Source: Acidovorax sp. (GTDB lineage Bacteria > Pseudomonadota > Gammaproteobacteria > Burkholderiales > Burkholderiaceae_C). From it: 64,000 nt of DNA. The notes beneath the pieces are model-generated. The model saw nothing but the letters and a program-made list of their open reading frames with translations, did not search any database and was not told the origin of the DNA. Where the stretch lies: assembly GCF_027492855.1 (NCBI RefSeq), contig NZ_JAPUDY010000008.1:186001-250000 (forward strand). Direction: 5' to 3'. Below, one piece after another: positions 8,331 to 17,167 of the stretch; position 1 is the stretch's first letter, and the number at the start of each line of letters is the position of its first letter. Position numbers and translations under genes: made by a program.

Positions 8331-10253
8331 ATGCCCCAAGTTCCATATTTTCTCAATCACATTTTAGATTGGCCGCGCCCCGTCAAACGGTTATTTGTCG
8401 TTGCCATCGATGTATGTATGGGAATACTAGCCATGTGGATGGCGTTCAGTTTGCGGCTGGATATCCTGCATTGGCCCGAGGGCCGACAATGGTTTTTGTA
8501 TATCCTGGCGCCGACGCTAGCGCTCCCCATTCTGTTGATCCAAGGACTATATCGCGCCATATTTCGTTACACCGGCATCACTTCACTGATCACCACGGGC
8601 AAAGCAGTAGTTATATACGGCATCGTCCTTCTGTCCATCCTCTTGGGCGCGCAGTGGGAAGGCGTTCCAAGAAGCGTCGGCATTCTTCAACCGCTGATTT
8701 TTTTGTTAATGCTTAGTGCCAGCCGCGCTCTTGGTTGGCGTTGGCTCAGAGGGTATTCAAGCACGGCGCCACACCGGCTAATTGTCTATGGAGCAGGAAG
8801 CGCCGGGGCACAAACAGCAGCGGGACTCGGAGGAATGCGCCAATACCAGTTGCTCGGATTTATCGACGACGACGACGCTAAAATCGGACGAAGCATCAAC
8901 AGCATTCCCGTCTACGCCCCTCAGGCGCTATCGAGCCTCGTCAAACACCTTGAGATAACTGACGTACTTTTGGCAATCCCCAGTGCAACACGCCAACGCA
9001 GGCGTCAAATCATTGAAGATCTGCGAGAACTGCCTGTACGTATCCATACCCTGCCAGGGCTTACCGACTTAGCCAGTGGCAAAGTCACCGTCACAGACTT
9101 TCAAGACCTTGATGCTGAGGACCTCCTCGGTCGTGAACCCGTAGCCGCCAATCCCGACCTACTAAGTCGCAATTTGACAGGCAGGGTGATTCTGGTAACA
9201 GGCGCCGGAGGTAGCATTGGCAGCGAGTTGTGCAGACAAATCGCGACTGAAAACCCCAGCCAATTGCTGCTATTGGACCACAGTGAATTTGCACTCTACA
9301 ACATCCATCAGGAACTGCAGGTAATTCTGCAACAAAGAGCAATACCTTGCACCCTACATCCCTTGCTGGCAAGCGTCTCCAACCCTGATCGAATAGCCGA
9401 AATTTGCCGCATCTATCGCCCTACATCCATCTACCATGCGGCCGCTTACAAACATGTCCCCATGGTAGAAGCCAACATGGGCGAAGGCATTCTCAATAAT
9501 GTATTTGGCACGCTCAACATGGTACGAGCCGCCATTGAATATCAGGTAGAACATTTCGTACTCATTTCCACGGACAAGGCCGTGCGCCCTACAAATGTGA
9601 TGGGCGCGAGCAAACGCATGTCTGAAATGATTCTCCAGGCAATCACGGTTGCGACCCAGGACCCGTTTGCCCAGCCTCCGCCTTCCTCACCCGGAAAATG
9701 GCAGTCCCCAACGCGGTTCTCGATGGTGCGCTTTGGCAATGTACTGAACTCCAGTGGTAGCGTCATTCCGCTATTTCGCAGTCAAATCGCCGCAGGTGGT
9801 CCCATCACGGTCACACACCCGGAAGTCACACGCTATTTCATGACTATCCCTGAAGCAGCCCAACTCGTGCTGCAGGCAGGCGCAATGGCCGAGGGAGGAG
9901 ATGTTTTTTTGCTAGACATGGGTGAGCCGATCAAAATCTTGGATCTGGCCCGGAGGATGGTCGCACTTTCGGGATTGACCATACGTGATGAACAACACCC
10001 AAGTGGCGATATCGTCATCAAATTCAGCGGCCTGCGCCCCGGAGAAAAACTCTACGAAGAATTGCTCATTTGCGATCACCCTCTGCCCACGGTGCATCCG
10101 CGCATCTTGCGGGCGCGAGAGGAATATCGCCCCTGGATTGAATTGAATGAATCACTGCATTCCCTGCACAGCGCAGCACGCAATTCTAATGAACTAGCCA
10201 TCAAAACACTGTTGCACCAACTCGTGCCAGGTTACTGCCAACAAAACGTCTGA
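8331..10253 (+). CDS. WbpM/CapD-like membrane nucleotide-sugar 4,6-dehydratase
   Basis: This 640-residue protein has about four N-terminal membrane helices (residues ~15-140), a CoA-binding-like Rossmann region (IVYGAGSAGAQTAAGL) and a C-terminal SDR domain (LVTGAGGSIGSELCRQIA). The active-site segment ISTDKAVRPTNVMGASKR has Met in place of the usual SDR Tyr, the altered Met-x-x-x-Lys pair known from WbpM and PglF. These enzymes convert UDP-GlcNAc to the 4-keto-6-deoxy sugar, the first step to QuiNAc, FucNAc or bacillosamine. The first ATG in this context, MPQVPYFLNHILDWPRP, was chosen. The stop overlaps the next start (TGATG), indicating an operon. Confidence 0.92.
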   Translation: MPQVPYFLNHILDWPRPVKRLFVVAIDVCMGILAMWMAFSLRLDILHWPEGRQWFLYILAPTLALPILLIQGLYRAIFRYTGITSLITTGKAVVIYGIVLLSILLGAQWEGVPRSVGILQPLIFLLMLSASRALGWRWLRGYSSTAPHRLIVYGAGSAGAQTAAGLGGMRQYQLLGFIDDDDAKIGRSINSIPVYAPQALSSLVKHLEITDVLLAIPSATRQRRRQIIEDLRELPVRIHTLPGLTDLASGKVTVTDFQDLDAEDLLGREPVAANPDLLSRNLTGRVILVTGAGGSIGSELCRQIATENPSQLLLLDHSEFALYNIHQELQVILQQRAIPCTLHPLLASVSNPDRIAEICRIYRPTSIYHAAAYKHVPMVEANMGEGILNNVFGTLNMVRAAIEYQVEHFVLISTDKAVRPTNVMGASKRMSEMILQAITVATQDPFAQPPPSSPGKWQSPTRFSMVRFGNVLNSSGSVIPLFRSQIAAGGPITVTHPEVTRYFMTIPEAAQLVLQAGAMAEGGDVFLLDMGEPIKILDLARRMVALSGLTIRDEQHPSGDIVIKFSGLRPGEKLYEELLICDHPLPTVHPRILRAREEYRPWIELNESLHSLHSAARNSNELAIKTLLHQLVPGYCQQNV

Positions 10254-11608
10254 TGCACAGCCGCAACCATGCCTTCAATATTGGGCTAAACGTCGCGGGA
10301 ATGGTATTGCCCATGCTAGCGGGCGCGCTGACGGTACCCGGTCTTCTGCACCGTTTGGGTCAGGAACGATTCGGAATCCTTGCGCTGAGTTGGGCACTAG
10401 TGGGTTACTTTGGCTTTCTCGATTTGGGCATAGGACGGGCACTGACCCAGCATCTGGCATCGGCAGAAAAAGCTGGCACCTCACGCGAGGAGCAAGCCAC
10501 CTTAGCCTGCGCTGCAAGGCGTCTGCTAGGTGGTTTCTCCCTTTTTTGGGCGCTGCTGCTATGGTTACTACTGCCTTGGCTAGCCAGTTTTGTTCAGATG
10601 TCCGCAGATTTGCATGCGCAAGTCCTCGCTGCCATACCGCTGCTGGCACTGGCAGTGCCCTTCACCATGTGGTTTACCTGCAGCGCGGGCGTACTTGAGG
10701 CGCGAAGTCGCTTTGGCGCGGTCAACAGCGTGCGCATTCCTGCAGGGGTAGGCAATTTTCTTTTGCCTTGGTTCGTGTCCATGTTCACCACTGATTTATC
10801 CTGGGTGATCGGGAGCATATTGGGCGGGCGCTTAGTTAGCGCCGCCAGCATGGCCTTGTGGGCAAAGCCTGAATTTTTCCATGCCACATCGCACTGGCCC
10901 ACCAAAAGTATCACAGAGTTGCTGCGGTTTGGCGGCTGGATGACGCTGAGCAATCTGGTCGGACCACTGATGTCCTACTTCGACCGCTTCGCCATAGCCG
11001 CCTTGGCAACCGTAACTGCCGTTACGCACTACACCGTGCCCTTTGACGTGCTCTCACGCCTGCCCATGGTGCCGATTGCCGTCATGGCCGTGTTATTGCC
11101 ATTGTTAGCGCAGGCCAACCAAACCACCCACAGTACCAACGATCACAACCCAACTGCTAGGAGAACAGTAATCCTGCTACTGATTTGCTGGATTCCAGGC
11201 ATGGTGTTAATAGCTTGGACAGGGCCGCTCTTTCTGGAGTGGTGGGTCGGCGCAGAAATGTCTCAGGCCAGTACACCAATTTGGCGCTGGCTGGCTATCG
11301 GCGTGCTGGTCAACGGATTGGCACACTTGCCATTCACCATGCTACAAAGTGCTGGGCGCACCGATATCATTGCAAAAATACACTTGCTTGAGCTGCTCCC
11401 ATACGGTGTCGGCTTGTGGTGGGCCCTAAACCACTACGGCGTTGTTGGCGCGGCAATATTGTGGTCTCTACGCGTTAGCATCGATATGGGACTACTTTTT
11501 ATTTGTGCATCTCAGATATTTCCGTCTTGGCGCCGCTTTTTCTTAGGCGTCACCCTCTGTGGATTGGCAGGTGCGTTGACCACCATCTGGATTGCAACCA
11601 GGACTTGA
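10253..11608 (+). CDS. Wzx-type polysaccharide/oligosaccharide flippase
   Basis: This 451-residue protein is hydrophobic throughout, with roughly 12-14 membrane helices, and starts with an amphipathic helix and a MATE/Wzx-like segment (GMVLPMLAGALTVPGLLHRL, then GFLDLGIGRALTQHLA). Wzx flippases move undecaprenyl-diphosphate-linked glycans across the inner membrane. It overlaps the dehydratase gene by one base and is followed by a 133-bp AT-rich gap before the glycosyltransferases. Substrate specificity is inferred only from the neighbours. Confidence 0.85.
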   Translation: MHSRNHAFNIGLNVAGMVLPMLAGALTVPGLLHRLGQERFGILALSWALVGYFGFLDLGIGRALTQHLASAEKAGTSREEQATLACAARRLLGGFSLFWALLLWLLLPWLASFVQMSADLHAQVLAAIPLLALAVPFTMWFTCSAGVLEARSRFGAVNSVRIPAGVGNFLLPWFVSMFTTDLSWVIGSILGGRLVSAASMALWAKPEFFHATSHWPTKSITELLRFGGWMTLSNLVGPLMSYFDRFAIAALATVTAVTHYTVPFDVLSRLPMVPIAVMAVLLPLLAQANQTTHSTNDHNPTARRTVILLLICWIPGMVLIAWTGPLFLEWWVGAEMSQASTPIWRWLAIGVLVNGLAHLPFTMLQSAGRTDIIAKIHLLELLPYGVGLWWALNHYGVVGAAILWSLRVSIDMGLLFICASQIFPSWRRFFLGVTLCGLAGALTTIWIATRT

Positions 11609-11741
11609 TCACCAAATCACCACCTATCTATAGCATCTCGGATGATCATATGGCCTCTTTTTAAGCACTGCTCTTTACACGGCCAGCAGCGCTAATTTTT
11701 ATACCATCATCGCTACCTGAAAAATCCTAATCGGCATCGCC

Positions 11742-12638
11742 ATGTCTGAATATAAAATCTTCTGCATCGTTGTCACTTACTGTCCCGATATCAAACATCT
11801 CAAGCTTGCACTAGCAAGCATCGCGCAGCAAACATCCAATATCATTCAGGTAGACAACACACCCATTTCAAAAAAAACGACTCCCAGCCCAGAAAATATT
11901 CAGCATATCGCCCTTGGTAAAAATATAGGCATTGCAGCCGCACAAAACATTGGAATTCGCAAGGCATTAGAGCAAGAAGCTGACGTAATTTGGCTTAGTG
12001 ATCAAGACACTATATACCCTACAAACTTCCTGGTTGACATGCTAGCCGCACTACACTCCTGTCAAGCACAAGGCACTAAATTGGGCGCCATTGCACCAAC
12101 TTACTTCGATACAAATAAAGGTGCATTACAAGCCTTTGTAAGACATTCACCATTCACCCAATTCTTTACTCCCCAACCCGGGCTACACCACGTATCGCAT
12201 GCAATTGCTTCTGGAACTTTAATAATTTCCAGTGCACTGCGAGAAATCGGTCTAATGCAAGAAAGTTTATTTATTGACTGGGTTGATTTAGAATGGTGTT
12301 GGCGTGCAAAAAAACAATATGGCTACCACACGATCTGCACTGGAGATGTGGTGATTGAACACACGATGGGCGACGGGTCAGTTCAATTCCTAGGTAAGAA
12401 GGTGAGCATTCGCTCTCCTCTGCGGCACTATTACATGGTCCGTAACGCCGTTCATATTGCTCTGTATTCCCGCGCTGCAACGGTACCCATTCGTCTAGAG
12501 ATATTTTCTAAGGCATTGGCTTGGACACTTATTTTTCCACAGATAGCGCCGAGCGAAAAGCGCAAGCACTTACGAGCCACATTGACTGGACTTTGGGACG
12601 GCCTATGCAATCGCATGGGCCAAAAGACTCTGGCATGA
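11742..12638 (+). CDS. Family 2 glycosyltransferase (rhamnosyltransferase-like)
   Basis: This 298-residue GT-A enzyme starts with FCIVVTYCPDIKHLKLALAS and has the acceptor/donor motif VIWLSDQDTIYP (a D-x-D-like metal site) and a later FIDWVDLEWCWRAKKQYGY segment, which resembles WbbL-type rhamnosyltransferases. It probably adds one sugar to the lipid-linked glycan on the cytoplasmic face. Its DNA is the most AT-rich of the cluster, a sign of separate ancestry. Its stop overlaps the next start (ATGA at 12635). Confidence 0.85.
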   Translation: MSEYKIFCIVVTYCPDIKHLKLALASIAQQTSNIIQVDNTPISKKTTPSPENIQHIALGKNIGIAAAQNIGIRKALEQEADVIWLSDQDTIYPTNFLVDMLAALHSCQAQGTKLGAIAPTYFDTNKGALQAFVRHSPFTQFFTPQPGLHHVSHAIASGTLIISSALREIGLMQESLFIDWVDLEWCWRAKKQYGYHTICTGDVVIEHTMGDGSVQFLGKKVSIRSPLRHYYMVRNAVHIALYSRAATVPIRLEIFSKALAWTLIFPQIAPSEKRKHLRATLTGLWDGLCNRMGQKTLA

Positions 12639-13579
12639 CCTTCGCCGTGAGCACGCCCCGCCCCCGCATACTCGTTCTCTTGGCTGCATTTAACGGAGCA
12701 GCGTTCTTACCCGAACAGATAGCATCAATTCTCAAGCAGAATGCCGTCAATGTGCACATAGTTCTGAGCATCGACCGCTCCAACGACGGAACCGAAGCCT
12801 GGGCAATGCAAATGACGCAGCGGGATCCGCGAGTGTCCGTTCTACCCGCCGCAGGAGTTTTTGGCAGTGCTGCCCCCAATTTTTTCCGGCTCATTCGTGA
12901 TGCTGACCCAGCCAGCTTTAACTATGTGGCGCTTGCCGACCAAGATGATCTTTGGCACCCAAACAAGCTGGCCCGAGCCTGCCAGCAACTCCAGCATACA
13001 GGCGCTGCTGGCTATTCAAGTAACGTGATCGCCTTTTGGTCCAATGGCAAAGAAGCGGTGATCGACAAAGCCCAGCCGCAGCAAGCATGGGATTTTCTAT
13101 TTGAGGGCGCCGGACCTGGCTGCACCTTTGTGCTGACACGGCAACTCGCACTGGAACTGCAAACATGGATACGCGACCACGCCAAAGCGATACAACCGAT
13201 AGGCTTTCATGACTGGCTGATTTATGCTTGGACGCGCGCGCAGGGGTATATGTGGATGATTGATGTGCACCCGCATATGCACTATCGCCAACATTCCACC
13301 AACCAGATCGGCGCCAACACAGGCCTACGCGCAATTTTACTGCGAGCGACGTACATCGCCAACGGCTGGGGGTTAGGGCAAGCCAGCCTCATTGCGCAGC
13401 TAATAGGGCTAGAGACGCATCCATTTGTCGCATCTTGGCGCCGAGGTCAACGGATCGGTTTGTTACGACTGGCACTGAATGCCAGTCACTGTAGACGACG
13501 GCGACGCGATCAGGTGTTGTTCTTTCTGATGTGTCTCTGGATGGCCTTTTTCTTACCCGGACGCGGAAAAACCCCATGA
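12635..13579 (+). CDS. Family 2 glycosyltransferase
   Basis: This 314-residue GT-A protein starts MTFAVSTPRPRILVLLAAFN and carries SIDRSNDGTEAW and YVALADQDDLWHPNKLARAC; the latter is the metal- and sugar-nucleotide-binding ADQDD motif shared by many O-antigen glycosyltransferases. The C-terminal part has basic and hydrophobic segments that may associate with the membrane. ATG 12635 was chosen because it overlaps the preceding stop (ATGA) and gives the normal N-terminus. The next gene also starts with an ATGA overlap, so translation of the three genes is probably coupled. Confidence 0.87.
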   Translation: MTFAVSTPRPRILVLLAAFNGAAFLPEQIASILKQNAVNVHIVLSIDRSNDGTEAWAMQMTQRDPRVSVLPAAGVFGSAAPNFFRLIRDADPASFNYVALADQDDLWHPNKLARACQQLQHTGAAGYSSNVIAFWSNGKEAVIDKAQPQQAWDFLFEGAGPGCTFVLTRQLALELQTWIRDHAKAIQPIGFHDWLIYAWTRAQGYMWMIDVHPHMHYRQHSTNQIGANTGLRAILLRATYIANGWGLGQASLIAQLIGLETHPFVASWRRGQRIGLLRLALNASHCRRRRRDQVLFFLMCLWMAFFLPGRGKTP

Positions 13580-14532
13580 GGACCTGTTTGATTACTGGCG
13601 CATCTGGATTTATCGGAAGACATCTCACTCATTCGATCCAAAAAGCTCAAAACCCATGGCAACTTAGACTGGTAAGTCGCGACGTCACCCGGTTACGTGA
13701 CTCCACGGGAGCCGCATTTCACACTGTTGGCGATATCGATGGCCGCACCGACTGGTCCGCCCTACTGCAAAACGTGGATCTGGTAGTACACGCGGCAGCC
13801 CGTGTGCATATGCTGAATGACACTGCCGCTAGTGCCTCGATGCAGTATCGTCGCACAAATACCGAAGGCACACTGCGGCTGGCACACCAAGCTGCAATAG
13901 CAGGAGTGAAGCGTTTTATTTTTATAAGCACTGTTGGCATTCATGGCATCAGTCAAAATCACCCATTTCTTGAGACCGATAACCCAGCCCCCCAAGGACC
14001 ATATGCAAAATCCAAACTCGATGCAGAATATGGTCTACTGAATTTAGCTTCACATAGCGGCATGGACGTCGTAGTAATTCGACCACCCTTAGTTTATGGA
14101 TCCGATGCACCGGGCAATTTTTCTCGATTGGCCACCATTGTGCGGTGCGGAGTGCCATTGCCGCTGGGCAGTATACAAAATCTACGTAGCCTTGTAGCAA
14201 TCGATAATCTTGTGGACTTTATTCAACATTGCATGCTACATCCAGCCGCAGCAAATCAAGATTTTTTAATCAGCGATGATAAAGACATTTCAACCCCAGT
14301 CCTTATTCAAAACATGTGTGCCGCAATGCAAAAACCAGTGCGACTAGTACCAGTACCATTGATTTTTTTAAAATGTGGCGCCGCCTGCCTCCGCAAACAA
14401 GACATGTTGCACCAACTAACATCGACGTTGCAGGTCAATATACATAAGGCTCGCACGCTATTGAAGTGGAAGCCAAAGGTCACTCCAATTGAGGGATTAT
14501 ACAAAGCTCTTTCACCCACCTTGAATTTATGA
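13576..14532 (+). CDS. NAD-dependent epimerase/dehydratase, WbpV/WreQ-like
   Basis: This 318-residue extended SDR has the nucleotide-binding motif TCLITGASGFIGRHL, VVHAAARVHMLND, a catalytic Ser in FIFISTVGIHG and the Tyr-Lys pair in GPYAKSKLDAEYGL. Proteins of this kind adjacent to a WbpM-like dehydratase and an initiating sugar transferase act as 4-reductases or epimerases giving UDP-QuiNAc or a related sugar (WbpV in Pseudomonas, WreQ in Rhizobium). That exact activity is inferred from context. It overlaps both neighbours by ATGA. Confidence 0.85.
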   Translation: MRTCLITGASGFIGRHLTHSIQKAQNPWQLRLVSRDVTRLRDSTGAAFHTVGDIDGRTDWSALLQNVDLVVHAAARVHMLNDTAASASMQYRRTNTEGTLRLAHQAAIAGVKRFIFISTVGIHGISQNHPFLETDNPAPQGPYAKSKLDAEYGLLNLASHSGMDVVVIRPPLVYGSDAPGNFSRLATIVRCGVPLPLGSIQNLRSLVAIDNLVDFIQHCMLHPAAANQDFLISDDKDISTPVLIQNMCAAMQKPVRLVPVPLIFLKCGAACLRKQDMLHQLTSTLQVNIHKARTLLKWKPKVTPIEGLYKALSPTLNL

Positions 14533-15089
14533 AGCGATTAATCGATATATTTTTGGCAGTGGTTGCCAGCATGTTATTAATCCTGCCACTTCTGCTGTTG
14601 GCGTTGTGGATCAAAGCCACTTCTCCTGGTCCAGTGTTGTACTGGTCACAGCGAGTCGGCCGCAACAACCGGCTGTTCGCCATGCCCAAATTTCGCAGCA
14701 TGCGTATCGATACGCCCGAAGTGGCAACCCATTTGCTGGTGAGCCCCGAGCAATGGCTCACCCCTGCGGGCAGTTTTCTACGCCGCAGTAGCTTAGACGA
14801 ACTGCCTCAACTTTGGAATATCTTAACGGGAGAAATGAGCTTTGTTGGCCCTCGCCCCGCACTGCACAATCAACACGACCTAATTGCCCAGCGTACTTCT
14901 CACGGTGTGCACCATCTGTATCCTGGCCTGACAGGCTGGGCTCAAATTAATGGCCGTGATGAGCTACCGATTGACCAGAAAGTCGCATTGGAATTTTGGT
15001 ACTTACAACACCGTTCATTAGCATTGGATCTGCGTATCCTGCTGCGCACTACGCGAAAGGTGCTACACCGGGATGGAGTGATTCACTAA
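14529..15089 (+). CDS. Initiating undecaprenyl-phosphate sugar-phosphate transferase (PglC-like)
   Basis: This 186-residue protein is a small bacterial sugar transferase: one re-entrant N-terminal hydrophobic segment (IFLAVVASMLLILPLLLLAL), then KATSPGPVLYWSQRVGRNN, KFRSMRIDTPE, RRSSLDELPQLWNIL with the catalytic Asp-Glu pair, and MSFVGPRPAL. Such enzymes start glycan assembly by linking a sugar phosphate to undecaprenyl phosphate; the neighbours suggest a QuiNAc- or bacillosamine-like sugar. Length fits the minimal PglC form. The stop codon TAA is part of a CTAA target-site duplication made by the IS5-type element that follows. Confidence 0.92.
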   Translation: MKRLIDIFLAVVASMLLILPLLLLALWIKATSPGPVLYWSQRVGRNNRLFAMPKFRSMRIDTPEVATHLLVSPEQWLTPAGSFLRRSSLDELPQLWNILTGEMSFVGPRPALHNQHDLIAQRTSHGVHHLYPGLTGWAQINGRDELPIDQKVALEFWYLQHRSLALDLRILLRTTRKVLHRDGVIH

Positions 15090-15715
15090 TGGGGAACCTC
15101 TCAAACCCACGCACTCCACCTTGAGTCCCTGACCCTCGTCCCAGCCACCGCATGATCACGCCCCGCAGCACCCTGAAGTTCGCAACACCATCTGGCGCTT
15201 TGCCCAGCGCATCGGAATCGACGGTGCTGCAGCACTGCTGCAAGGCGTGGATGCCCAGTTGCAGCGCCATGGCTACATTGCCCGGGGTGGGCAGGCCATT
15301 GACGCCACGCTGGTGCCCGCACCACGCCAGCACATCGGCAAGGAAGACAAGGAACGACTGGCGCAAGGCCAGGCGCCTGACTGAAGCGATGCCAAGCGCA
15401 GGCAAAAGGATCTGGATGCCACCCATACCAAGAAACACGGCAAGAGCTACTTTGGCTACAAGCTCAGCGTGAGCGTCGATCTCAAGCACGGCTTCATCCA
15501 CAACATCGCCACCGGCACGGCCAGCGAGCACGATGGACACCACTTCGAAGAGGTGCTGGATGAGCACAACACGGGCCGGGACGTGTACGCCGACAAAGCC
15601 TACCCCTCAAGGCGCAGACAAGAGATGCTCAAGGTGCTGGATCGGGCCATCTGCGTCTGCAAAGGGTGCATCTGTTCAGTAGTTGGCGGGATGTCGGGGT
15701 ATTGAGAGGTTCCCT
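15090..15715 (+). mobile_element. Deletion derivative of an IS5-family insertion sequence (626 bp)
   Basis: The element is bounded by near-perfect terminal inverted repeats (GGGAACCTCTCAA at 15092-15104 and its complement at 15702-15714). It is flanked by a direct CTAA duplication (15086-15089 and 15716-15719), the 4-bp target type of several IS5 groups. It contains only the middle of the transposase, with both the N-terminal and C-terminal parts missing, so it is a non-autonomous, MITE-like copy. The left duplication coincides with the stop codon of the sugar transferase gene, so the insertion did not change that protein. Confidence 0.85.
15151..15705 (+). pseudogene. Remnant of IS5-family transposase
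   Basis: One frame reads as the central part of an IS5 transposase: TIWRFAQRIGIDGAAALLQG, GGQAIDATLVPAPRQH with a DDE-type Asp, then SDAKRRQKDLDATHTKKHGK, SYFGYKLSVSVDLKHGFIHN and DVYADKAYPSRRRQEML. An in-frame TGA at 15382-15384 replaces what is normally a Trp codon. About 90 N-terminal residues and the C-terminal part carrying the last acidic residue are deleted. The final stop lies inside the right inverted repeat. The protein cannot be active; an intact copy elsewhere would be needed for mobility. Confidence 0.85.
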
Positions 15716-15927
15716 CTAAGCGCTACCCACTCTTCATGGCCAGGGCGGTCCTGCAAGAGTTGATAGAGTCCTTGCAATCGAGTTCGGGAGCAGTCCAGCC
15801 CAGCACGAACGCCATTCATCTACCTCATCAAACCACCTGTCCGCCCCCTCCTCACACTTGGCGAACTCCAAATATGATGCTGTGCATGCATGCAACTTCC
15901 CACCGTCGCGCTCATACAGTTCGCCAA

Positions 15928-16467
15928 ATGCGACATCAGGTCACAGGCTTCACCGCTATCGAATTGATGGTGGTCATCACAATTTTGGCCGTACTTTTGG
16001 CCTTGGCAGGGCCAAGCTTCAACCCCTTAATTGACCAGTGGCGCACCAGTCAAGCCGTCAACAATATGACTAGTACGTTTTATGCAGCTCGTTCAGAAGC
16101 GATCAAACGCGGTGGCAGAGTGAGTGTTCGCAAAATCGCTAACAACACCGGCGGCTGCACATTCGCACCCAACAATCAAGAATGGAGTTGCGGATGGATT
16201 ATTTTTGTTGATCTGAATAATGATCAAAACTTAGATGCTGGCGAAGAAATTCTTCAAACCTTTCAGATGCCACCAAATGTGGATGTCATGAATTTGGAAA
16301 ATACAGCCTCATTTCATCTAGACCGCTGGGGACGGGCCAATAGCTTCGGAGCCGCTAGCTTTGCCATTACTCCTCGATCAACCGGCGCCGCGTCTCCCGC
16401 CGCTACAGCGGTTTGTGTATCGGCAGGCGGACGAATCCGTACAGTCAAAGAAAGCGTCTCATGTTAG
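15928..16467 (+). CDS. Type IV pilus minor pilin, FimT/FimU (GspH) type
   Basis: This 179-residue pseudopilin has a short basic leader MRHQVTG cut before Phe, then TAIELMVVITILAVLLALAG, the usual prepilin signal with Glu at position 5 of the mature protein. A GspH/FimT-like region follows, with an AARSEAIKRGGRVSV motif and cysteines in GGCTFAPNNQEWSCGW. Minor pilins of this class prime pilus assembly with PilV, PilW, PilX and PilE. ATG 15928 was chosen to give the canonical leader; ATGs further upstream would add an unlikely N-terminus. It overlaps pilV by 7 bases. Confidence 0.88.
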   Translation: MRHQVTGFTAIELMVVITILAVLLALAGPSFNPLIDQWRTSQAVNNMTSTFYAARSEAIKRGGRVSVRKIANNTGGCTFAPNNQEWSCGWIIFVDLNNDQNLDAGEEILQTFQMPPNVDVMNLENTASFHLDRWGRANSFGAASFAITPRSTGAASPAATAVCVSAGGRIRTVKESVSC

Positions 16468-17102
16468 CTAACGATCCTTGCAGCAGGCCCGCTGGTCTTC
16501 AAAAAGGCATCACACTTCTCGAGTCCCTTGTTGCAATTGTGGTAATGGCGCTCGGTTTGCTTGGCATTGTTGGCATACAAATGCGCACGCTGGCTGATAC
16601 TCAAACAGGCGTCAGGCGTGCCCAAGCCGTCAAACTGGTCGAAGATCTCAGCGAGCGAGTCAGAGCCAACCCAAATGCAATAGGGAATGCAGGGAGCTAC
16701 TCAATTGCGTGGGCATCCAGCTTGGGAACCCCTCCAGTTTGCGCAATCAGCTCAGGGTTTCCCGGCACAAGTTGCACGGCAACTCAACTAGCCACCTATG
16801 ATTTAGATCGCTGGCTGCGCAGCGTAAGAGCGAACCTGCCAGTTGGTGATGCAACCATCTTTATTTCTGGAAGTGATGCCAGGCAGCTAGGAGTGATGCT
16901 GGCATGGCGAGAAAATGAACGTGCCCGAGAAGGGGACTCCCTGGCAGAAACTTCCGCATACAAGGCGATTTTCTCCGTAACAGGCACCTCAACCTCTGGC
17001 CCTGTAGCCTGTCCAGCAGGGAAAATATGTCATTTGCAATACATTAATCTCACCCAGCGCTGCATTCCGAGCGGCACACTGGTCTTTTGCTCAGAAATTT
17101 GA
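16461..17102 (+). CDS. pilV: Type IV pilus minor pilin / modification protein PilV
   Basis: This 213-residue protein has the prepilin signal LQKGITLLESLVAIVVMALG after an 18-residue leader and the PilV hallmark GLLGIVGIQMRTLADTQTGV followed by VEDLSERVRANPNA. Cys pairs occur in the C-terminal half. PilV is a minor pilin of the priming complex that carries the PilY1 adhesin. The gene overlaps the upstream minor pilin gene by 7 bases, which fits its place as the second gene of the cluster. Confidence 0.92.
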   Translation: MLANDPCSRPAGLQKGITLLESLVAIVVMALGLLGIVGIQMRTLADTQTGVRRAQAVKLVEDLSERVRANPNAIGNAGSYSIAWASSLGTPPVCAISSGFPGTSCTATQLATYDLDRWLRSVRANLPVGDATIFISGSDARQLGVMLAWRENERAREGDSLAETSAYKAIFSVTGTSTSGPVACPAGKICHLQYINLTQRCIPSGTLVFCSEI

Positions 17103-17167
17103 ACGCCCTTATGATCCACGCCAATTCAACAGCGCATGGCACTGCCTCTTCATCATCATTGCCTCGT

